From the NCBI GenBank assembly GCA_937894775.1, contig CALAXC010000123.1, positions 1 through 18,703 of the forward strand: 18,703 nucleotides of DNA, written 5' to 3'. Origin of the DNA: an uncultured Clostridia bacterium (GTDB lineage: Bacteria > Bacillota > Clostridia > Oscillospirales > CAG-272). Positions 13,812 to 18,703 of this stretch are shown one piece after another (position 1 is the stretch's first letter; the number at the start of each line of letters is the position of its first letter). Position numbers and translations under genes: made by a program. The notes beneath the pieces are model-generated. The model saw nothing but the letters and a program-made list of their open reading frames with translations. It was not told where the DNA came from and ran no database searches.

Positions 13812-14687
13812 ATGAATTCTCCTAAAAATTATACCGAATTTTCATTTGACAAATTCCCTTCAGAGCTTCTTCCAAAGCGAAAAGAACGTTCCTGCAAAGG
13901 AGATTTTGGACGTGTACTTTGCATCTGCGGTTCTTCGGGAATGGCGGGAGCCGCCTATCTTTGCGCGAAAGCCTGCTACCGTACGGGTGCGGGACTCGTT
14001 GAGATATTCACTCACGAAGACAACAGAGTGATATTACAGACCGCTCTGCCCGAAGCTATAGTGACCGTCTACCGCGACGAAAGCTTTACCGAGCCTTTAT
14101 CAAATTCAATATCAAAAGCCGATTGCATCGTAATAGGATGCGGCCTTTCGGTAACTCCGCTTTCAAGATCGGTCCTTTCTTTTCTTCTTCACAACATAAA
14201 TACAAAAGAAAAGCCGCTGATCCTTGATGCCGATGCGCTGAATTTAGTATCTAAAAATCCTTCTTTTTTAAAACACATAAAGGGTTCTGTTATAACGCCT
14301 CACGCACTTGAATTCTCACGTTTGTCGGGATATTCTGTAGAAGATATCCTCAGATCTCCCGCCTCTCTTGCCTTTGAATACGCAAAAAAGAACTCTTTAA
14401 TATGCGTTCTGAAGGATCACAACTCAATAGTGACAAACGGCAGCGACCGTTTATATATAAACAATACAGGAAATAACGGAATGTCGACCGCGGGAAGCGG
14501 TGACGTCCTTGCGGGAATATTGGCGGGACTTATAGCTCAAGCTAAAAGCGCTTCGCTTGATATTGCCGCTCTCGGAGTCTATATTCACGGTCTTTGCGGA
14601 GATATCGCAGCTCGCCGCCTCTCGCAGTATTCCCTTATGGCAAGCGATCTCATCGATGCTCTGCCTTTGGTGTTTAATAGTATTTAA
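13812..14687 (+). CDS. nnrD: ADP-dependent NAD(P)H-hydrate dehydratase
   Basis: 291 residues, the size of a standalone CARKD/YjeF C-terminal domain enzyme (ribokinase-like fold). It repairs damaged hydrated NADH and NADPH (NAD(P)HX) back to cofactor, using ADP in bacteria. Visible are the glycine-rich CGSSGMAGAAYLCAKACYRTGAGLV (39-63), LDADALN (138-144), a TPHALEF variant of the TPHxGE signature (E167), and the nucleotide/catalytic loop STAGSGDVLAGILAGL (225-240) with D231. The YjeF N-terminal epimerase domain, often fused, is absent; a separate nnrE would be expected elsewhere. It is monocistronic, with a 21-bp hairpin repeat starting 19 bases past the stop. Cytoplasmic. Confidence 0.92.
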   Translation: MNSPKNYTEFSFDKFPSELLPKRKERSCKGDFGRVLCICGSSGMAGAAYLCAKACYRTGAGLVEIFTHEDNRVILQTALPEAIVTVYRDESFTEPLSNSISKADCIVIGCGLSVTPLSRSVLSFLLHNINTKEKPLILDADALNLVSKNPSFLKHIKGSVITPHALEFSRLSGYSVEDILRSPASLAFEYAKKNSLICVLKDHNSIVTNGSDRLYINNTGNNGMSTAGSGDVLAGILAGLIAQAKSASLDIAALGVYIHGLCGDIAARRLSQYSLMASDLIDALPLVFNSI

Positions 14688-14705
14688 TAGTATTTATGAT
14701 TGTTT

Positions 14706-14777
14706 GTGGGGGAAGGAAAACTTCTTAAAAGAAGCTTTTCCTTCCCCCACACCCCTATCCTTTCAAGAACTTTCAAA
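14706..14777. repeat. Long-hairpin intergenic repeat, copy 1
   Basis: The arms 14706-14726 and 14729-14750 form a 21-bp stem with a single bulged C and a 2-base loop, beginning GTGGGGGAAGGAAAA. The conserved tail ACACCCCTATCC then TTTCAAGAACTTTCAAA follows, ending at 14777. A near-identical block occurs at 18611-18680, again just after a plus-strand stop codon. No T-tract follows on either strand, so it is not a canonical intrinsic terminator. It is more like a REP-type element that may stabilise mRNA 3' ends. Confidence 0.85.
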
Positions 14778-14833
14778 CAAGGTCTTTTTTAGAGTTTACA
14801 TAGTGCGTTCAAATAAAGCAACTTAAAAATTTA

Positions 14834-14861
14834 TTGACATTTTTTGCTTTTATGATATAAC
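14834..14861 (+). promoter_or_regulatory. Promoter of the structured RNA
   Basis: A perfect TTGACA (14834-14839), a 16-base spacer and TATAAC (14856-14861). The predicted start, at about 14868-14869, is precisely where the first hairpin of the RNA begins. This supports an independent transcript rather than a transposon end. Confidence 0.8.
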
Positions 14862-14868
14862 AAAAAAG

Positions 14869-15175
14869 GTGATAGATTTCTCTATCACTAAGGGTACACC
14901 ATTACGGTGGCGGTTGCTCCTTCCAAATAAAGCGGAAGGAGATAATTCTTTTACTCCTTTCGCAATTTTAACGAAAGGAGTGGTGCCTATGAACCTTCAA
15001 AAGCACCTACGCATTACTTATGATAACTACCGACGCTATTTTGGCGTTAGTTATTGTAATAGTGATAATTTCGCTTCTTATGAAACGAAATTAAAAGAAA
15101 AAGATAACCGCCTACTTGCAATTGGAACGGTTATCTTTTAACTAATCCAAGGAGCAACCGTCATCGGTGTGCCCT
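14869..15175 (+). ncRNA. Highly structured RNA, ~307 nt, unassigned family
   Basis: A 5' hairpin GTGATAGA-TTTC-TCTATCAC (14869-14888) leads in. A long-range closing helix joins 14891-14900 with 15166-15175 (10 bp, one T-G wobble) and 14906-14922 with 15149-15165 (17 bp, two wobbles), separated by a 5-base bulge ATTAC. Inside it are hairpin A (14917-14924/14934-14941, mutually exclusive with the closing helix), B (14953-14962/14972-14981, perfect 10 bp), C (14982-14986/15003-15007), D (bulged, 15013-15060), E (15066-15073/15086-15093, 8 bp) and F (15099-15110/15128-15139, 12 bp). It has its own promoter. Pairing kept through wobbles favours selection at the RNA level. It is not recognisable to me as a T-box, M-box, tmRNA, SRP RNA, RNase P or 6S RNA. 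A MITE or the mRNA of the contained 50-codon frame are alternatives. Confidence 0.7.
14989..15141 (+). CDS. Possible 50-aa peptide inside the structured RNA
   Basis: An ATG frame starting MNLQKHLRITYDNYRR and ending LLAIGTVIF then TAA. It has an ideal ribosome site, AAGGAG (14975-14980), 8 bases ahead. That site is fully enclosed in the 3' arm of perfect hairpin B, and the ATG lies in the loop of hairpin C, so translation would need unfolding. The peptide is polar and Tyr/Asn/Lys/Arg-rich, with no signal peptide or membrane helix, and I recognise no family. Hairpins D-F lie wholly within the frame, so the sequence is at least partly constrained by RNA structure. The frame may be incidental. 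Confidence 0.35.
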   Translation: MNLQKHLRITYDNYRRYFGVSYCNSDNFASYETKLKEKDNRLLAIGTVIF

Positions 15176-15282
15176 TTCTGTAATTATATTAACATATTTG
15201 TTTTGATTTGTCAAGATTTTTATTTAAAATCGCAATTTCTCATTTTAAATACCATACATTGTACGCCAAAATCCTTCGTTTT

Positions 15283-15325
15283 AAAGTTTTTGGAGCTACC
15301 TTTTTTCAAAAAGGTAGCAAAAAAC
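15283..15325. repeat. Intergenic hairpin with repeat-family motif
   Basis: AAAGTTTTTGG (15283-15293) is the reverse complement of the end motif of the repeat at 3-127. Next to it is a perfect 11-bp stem GCTACCTTTTT/AAAAAGGTAGC with a 2-base loop (15295-15318), then an A-tract. Bases 15176-15282, between the structured RNA and this hairpin, are AT-rich and show no further feature. It may terminate transcription on the minus strand or simply be a repeat remnant. Confidence 0.55.
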
Positions 15326-15358
15326 ACCTAACACAGAATAATTTCCTTTTCATCTCCC

Positions 15359-15387
15359 TTGACTTTTATAATAAAATATGATATACT
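15359..15387 (+). promoter_or_regulatory. Promoter of the IleRS-like gene
   Basis: TTGACT (15359-15364), 17 bases, TATACT (15382-15387). The start near 15394 leaves only about 50 bases of leader, so there is no room for a T-box riboswitch. The ribosome site AAAGGA lies 10 bases before the ATG. Confidence 0.75.
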
Positions 15388-15443
15388 TTCCTTATCTATG
15401 GAAATTTATTTAACTTATATAAAAAAGAAAGGATTATTCCATT

Positions 15444-18400
15444 ATGCAGGAAAAATTTGACACAAAATATTCCTTTGTCGAAAACGAAAAGGAAATTTTG
15501 AGCTTTTGGAAGGAAAATGACTGTTTCAAAAAATTAAAAGCTAAAAACGCAAACGGGCCAAAGTACCGTTTTATCGACGGTCCTATCACGGCTAACAACC
15601 CTATGGGTATACACCACGTTTGGGGACGTACTCTTAAGGATACCTTTATCAAGTATCACGCAATGAAGGGACACGACACTCACTACCGCAACGGCTTTGA
15701 CTCTCAGGGTCTTTGGGTTGAGGTTGAGGTTGAAAAAGAGCTCGGCTTTGAAAGCAAGCACGATATAGAAGAATACGGGCTCGACAAATTCACCGATAAA
15801 TGTATCGAAAGAGTAAAGAAATTCTCAGGCGTTATCACCGAGCAATCCACAAGACTCGGACAGTGGATGGATTGGGACAACTCATACTACACCTACACCG
15901 ATGAAAACATCACTGGAATCTGGGCATTTCTTAAAAAATGCAGTGAAGGCGGCTGGATAAAGCAGGTATACAAGCCTATGCCTTGGTGTCCCCGTTGCGG
16001 AACCTCTCTTTCCGAGCACGAAATGACAGGTTCTTACAAAGAGCTTGAGCACGAAGCAGTATTCTTCAAGCTTCCTATTCTCAACTCTGACGATTACATT
16101 CTTGTATGGACTACAACACCTTGGACTCTCAGCGCAAACGTAGCTCTTGCAGTAAACAAAGAAATGACATACGTTCGTCTTCACGTTGAAGGTGAGGCAA
16201 ACAATTATATCACATCTCAGACCTACTATAAGCAAAAATTCGAAGGCAAAGACGGTGTAACTCTTCTCGATACCTTCAAAGGTTCTGACCTTGAAGGACT
16301 CGAATATGAGACCTGCTTCCCCGAAATTGCAGAGCAGAACTTTGCTCACAAGATCGTTCTTTGGGACGAGGTAACCGACACCGACGGATGCGGAGTTGTT
16401 CATATCGCTCCCGGATGCGGTGCTGAGGACTTTGCTCTCGGTGAAGAAGTAGGACTTCCCAAAATAATTCCCGTTGACGAATACGGAGTTTTCTTTGACG
16501 GATTTTCATTCCTTTCAGGTCTTAATGCTCAGGAATGCAAGGAGCTTGTATTTGAAGAGCTCAAAAAGAGAAACAAGCTCTTCTACACTCATAAATTCAA
16601 GCACAGCTATCCCGTTTGCTGGAGATGTAAGCGCGAGATCATCTTCCGCCTCGTAAAAGAATGGGCGATCGCCGTTGACGAGCTTCGTCCCCGTCTTATA
16701 GCAAACGCTAAAAAGGTTCGTTGGGAGCCTGCATATCAAGGAAAGAGAATGCTTGACTGGCTTGAAAATATGTCAGACTGGAATATCTCACGTAAGAGAT
16801 TCTACGGTCTTCCTCTTCCCTTCTATCCCTGCCCCGACTGCGGAAAGCTTACTGTAGTAGGCTCTAAAGAAGAGCTTTACGAGCTTGCAGTTGATAAGTC
16901 AAAAGTAGACGCTATTCCTCATCTCCACCGTCCTTGGATCGACGAAGTAAAGATCCGTTGCTCTTGCGGATGTGAGGTTGAAAGAGTTACTCAGGTCGGT
17001 GACGTATGGCTTGATGCGGGAATCGTTCCCTTCTCAACTCTCAAGCACTTTACCGATAAAGAATATTGGAAGCAGTATTTCCCTGCAGAGCACGTTCTCG
17101 AAATGAAGGAGCAGATCAGACTTTGGTTCTATTCTATGCTCTTTATGAGTACCGTTCTCGTTGACGAACCGCCTTACGAAAGAGTAAGCACTCACGGAAT
17201 GGTTGTTGCGGAAGACGGAAGCAGATTTTCAAAGACGGGTAATATGATCCGCTTTGACGAAGCAGCAGATATAATCGGTGCCGACGCATCGCGTTACATC
17301 TTCGCATCCTCCTCAACGTCAAATGACGTAAGATTCGGCTTCAATCTCGGTGAAGAAGCAAGAAGAAAGCTCCTTGCGTTCTGGAATCTTGAAACATTCT
17401 TCGCTACCTATGCAGATATAGACGAAATAAAAGTTGATATATCCAAGCTCGACGTAAGCAAGCTTTCCGCTGTTGACCGTTGGCTCGTTATCAGAACAAA
17501 TCAGTTCATAAACGAAGCAAGCCGCTATATGAGCGATTACTCAACACGTGAGGTCGTTACAAACTTTGAAGCTTTTGTAAACGATATTTCCAACTTCTAT
17601 ATAAGAGTAAACCGCAGCCGCTTCTGGTCAACAGAGCTTAGCGAGGATAAGATCAACGCATACACAGTTCTTTTCTATGCTATAAAGTCTATAACAGGTA
17701 TTATGGCTCCGATAGTTCCCTTTATTGCAGAAACTACCTGGCAGAAGTTTATAAAGAGATATTCCGACGAAAGCACTGTTTCGGTATTCCTTTCCGACTA
17801 TCCTACAGTTCCCGAATATCTTAACATAACCGATGACAAGATACTTTCCGACGTTGAAAAGGCAAGAGATATGATCTCTCTCGGACTCAAGCTCCGTAAC
17901 GAAAAACAGATAAAGATCCGTCAGCCTCTTGCTACGATGTACGTTTCGGCAACAGACGCAAACCACAGCGCGATCGAAACATTCGGCTCTATAATTATGA
18001 GCGAAATGAACATCGGTGAGATCTGCGAGCTTGCAGACGCTTCTTCGCTTGAATCCAACTTCCTCACCGTAAACTTCAAGGTTGCGGGACGTGTGCTCAA
18101 GAACAGAGCAAACGAAGTTAAAGCTTATCTTGCAGAGCTTGACACCGATACACAGCAAAAGCTTTCGAACGCAGTTAAGGCAGGCGAAAACGTAAAGATC
18201 GACGCACTCGAACTTGACGTAGAACCCGACGTATTCACGCTCAACTCCAAGCCGCTTGATAACGTTGCTATATACGTAAACAACGGTGAGTTCATAGCTA
18301 TCAATACAACTATTTCCGAAGAGCTTCAGAGAGCGGGTATACTCCGCGACATCGTTCGTCAGTGTCAGGTATTCCGTAAAGCCGCAGGATTTGACGTAAG

Positions 18401-18581
18401 TGATAGAATAAATATCTGCTTCAACACCGAATCCGAGCTTATAAACAGTATTATCGAAGAAAAGAAGGATCAGCTTATGCACGACCTTCTCGCAACCTTC
18501 CAGAAGCCCGAAGCAGTTGAATATACAGGTACTATCGACCTCGACGGTACAATTATCACAGTAGAGCTTCAGAGAAGATAA
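15444..18581 (+). CDS. ileS: Isoleucine--tRNA ligase-like class I synthetase (IleRS2-type)
   Basis: 1045 residues, full length for IleRS. It would attach isoleucine to tRNA-Ile in the cytoplasm. The order is the Rossmann core with FIDGPITANNPMGIHHVWGRTLKD, a CP1 editing domain (about 200-400) containing WTTTPWTLSANVAL and GCGVVHIAPGCGAEDF, the second half of the core, then an anticodon-binding domain from about 650 and a C-terminal extension. The HIGH motif reads GIHH (55-58), a form I associate with the eukaryote-like IleRS2 branch. The KMSKS motif is degenerate, RFSKT (594-598). CxxC pairs lie at 182/185, 392/395, 463/466 and in CSCGC near 513. No T-box precedes it. The related class I enzymes ValRS and LeuRS are less likely. 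Broad class is certain; exact amino-acid specificity is inferred. Confidence 0.85.
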   Translation: MQEKFDTKYSFVENEKEILSFWKENDCFKKLKAKNANGPKYRFIDGPITANNPMGIHHVWGRTLKDTFIKYHAMKGHDTHYRNGFDSQGLWVEVEVEKELGFESKHDIEEYGLDKFTDKCIERVKKFSGVITEQSTRLGQWMDWDNSYYTYTDENITGIWAFLKKCSEGGWIKQVYKPMPWCPRCGTSLSEHEMTGSYKELEHEAVFFKLPILNSDDYILVWTTTPWTLSANVALAVNKEMTYVRLHVEGEANNYITSQTYYKQKFEGKDGVTLLDTFKGSDLEGLEYETCFPEIAEQNFAHKIVLWDEVTDTDGCGVVHIAPGCGAEDFALGEEVGLPKIIPVDEYGVFFDGFSFLSGLNAQECKELVFEELKKRNKLFYTHKFKHSYPVCWRCKREIIFRLVKEWAIAVDELRPRLIANAKKVRWEPAYQGKRMLDWLENMSDWNISRKRFYGLPLPFYPCPDCGKLTVVGSKEELYELAVDKSKVDAIPHLHRPWIDEVKIRCSCGCEVERVTQVGDVWLDAGIVPFSTLKHFTDKEYWKQYFPAEHVLEMKEQIRLWFYSMLFMSTVLVDEPPYERVSTHGMVVAEDGSRFSKTGNMIRFDEAADIIGADASRYIFASSSTSNDVRFGFNLGEEARRKLLAFWNLETFFATYADIDEIKVDISKLDVSKLSAVDRWLVIRTNQFINEASRYMSDYSTREVVTNFEAFVNDISNFYIRVNRSRFWSTELSEDKINAYTVLFYAIKSITGIMAPIVPFIAETTWQKFIKRYSDESTVSVFLSDYPTVPEYLNITDDKILSDVEKARDMISLGLKLRNEKQIKIRQPLATMYVSATDANHSAIETFGSIIMSEMNIGEICELADASSLESNFLTVNFKVAGRVLKNRANEVKAYLAELDTDTQQKLSNAVKAGENVKIDALELDVEPDVFTLNSKPLDNVAIYVNNGEFIAINTTISEELQRAGILRDIVRQCQVFRKAAGFDVSDRINICFNTESELINSIIEEKKDQLMHDLLATFQKPEAVEYTGTIDLDGTIITVELQRR

Positions 18582-18610
18582 AATTCAGTTATTTTTGTAT
18601 ACGTGTATAT

Positions 18611-18680
18611 GTGGGGGAAAGAAAACTTCTTGAAAGAAGCTTTTCTTCCCCCACACCCCTATCTTTCAAGAACTTTCAAA
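18611..18680. repeat. Long-hairpin intergenic repeat, copy 2
   Basis: The same block as 14706-14777, in the same orientation. A GTGGGGGAAAGAAAA arm leads to a 2-base loop and a near-perfect returning arm (18634-18654) with the same bulged C and one missing T. The tail ACACCCCTATC then TTTCAAGAACTTTCAAA follows. It begins 29 bases after the ileS stop. The few differences from copy 1 largely respect the stem, with one G-to-A change in the 5' arm. Confidence 0.85.
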
Positions 18681-18703
18681 AATAAAAAAGTGAATTTTAA
18701 ATA

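Noticed and set aside
14869..15141. 90-codon frame from the GTG at 14869
   Set aside because: It has no ribosome site, starts on the first bases of the predicted transcript, and runs through the 5' hairpin and closing helix. Only the internal ATG at 14989 has translation signals.
14891..15175. MITE with terminal inverted repeats as the main reading of this segment
   Set aside because: The ends are complementary only when G-U wobbles and a bulge are allowed, no target-site duplication is seen, and a promoter fires exactly at the first hairpin. It is kept only as an alternative to the RNA reading.
14869..15443. T-box riboswitch ahead of ileS
   Set aside because: The structured RNA contains AGGGTACACC but not the T-box consensus (UGGNACCGCG) or a recognisable specifier-loop arrangement. 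It is also separated from ileS by a hairpin and the ileS promoter at 15359-15387.
17628..18482. Long open frame (284 codons) antisense to the 3' part of ileS, and similar ones at 15882-16403 and 2204-2944
   Set aside because: The sense genes are unmistakable synthetases. Their sparing use of TTA, CTA and TCA codons leaves the opposite strand free of stops. The antisense proteins show no motif, and no ribosome site was seen.

Overview
The window reads as a chromosomal segment of a low-to-mid GC, Gram-positive anaerobe, most likely an uncultured gut clostridium (Oscillospiraceae or Christensenellales type). This is inferred from strong AGGAGG ribosome sites, sigma-A type promoters with 17-bp spacers, lipoboxes, a GLUG-repeat lipoprotein, a clostridial C1 peptidase and hairpin-rich intergenic repeats. 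No species can be named from the sequence alone.

Layout. (1) Bases 1-215: a hairpin-rich intergenic repeat. (2) 216-6475, minus strand: a probable five-gene unit read mgtE > nagA > membrane protein > metG > tatD. It has a good promoter (about 6634-6662) and an unusual mgtE leader holding a 24-codon upstream ORF and a hairpin that sequesters the mgtE ribosome site. (3) 6761-10072, plus strand: a secreted C1 (papain-type) protease abutting a signal-less GH20 hexosaminidase, with a shared bidirectional terminator after them. (4) 10165-11646, minus: a GLUG-repeat lipoprotein with a PTEK spacer encoded by a 12-bp tandem repeat. (5) 11835-12053, plus: a DUF378 small membrane protein. (6) 12127-13582, minus: DUF177/YceD > rpmF (L32), a terminator, then a lipoprotein with a possible SurA/trigger-factor-like helical region. 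(7) 13812-14687, plus: NAD(P)HX dehydratase. (8) 14688-15443: a 756-base gap with two intergenic repeats, a strong promoter, a roughly 307-nt highly structured RNA and the ileS promoter. (9) 15444-18581, plus: an IleRS-like class I tRNA synthetase with atypical signature motifs, followed by a second copy of the long intergenic hairpin repeat.

How the genes fit together. Most are housekeeping: two aminoacyl-tRNA synthetases, L32, DUF177, TatD, NAD(P)HX repair and Mg2+ uptake. NagA and the GH20 enzyme together suggest use of GlcNAc-containing sugars, although they lie in divergent transcription units.

The most notable signals are non-coding. The first is the RNA at 14869-15175. It has its own TTGACA/TATAAC promoter, a 27-bp long-range closing helix containing three G-U wobbles, and at least six internal hairpins. 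It may encode a 50-residue peptide whose Shine-Dalgarno site is buried in a perfect 10-bp stem. I cannot match it to a known RNA family by eye. The second is the mgtE leader, which has the architecture of translation-coupled leader-peptide control rather than an M-box riboswitch.
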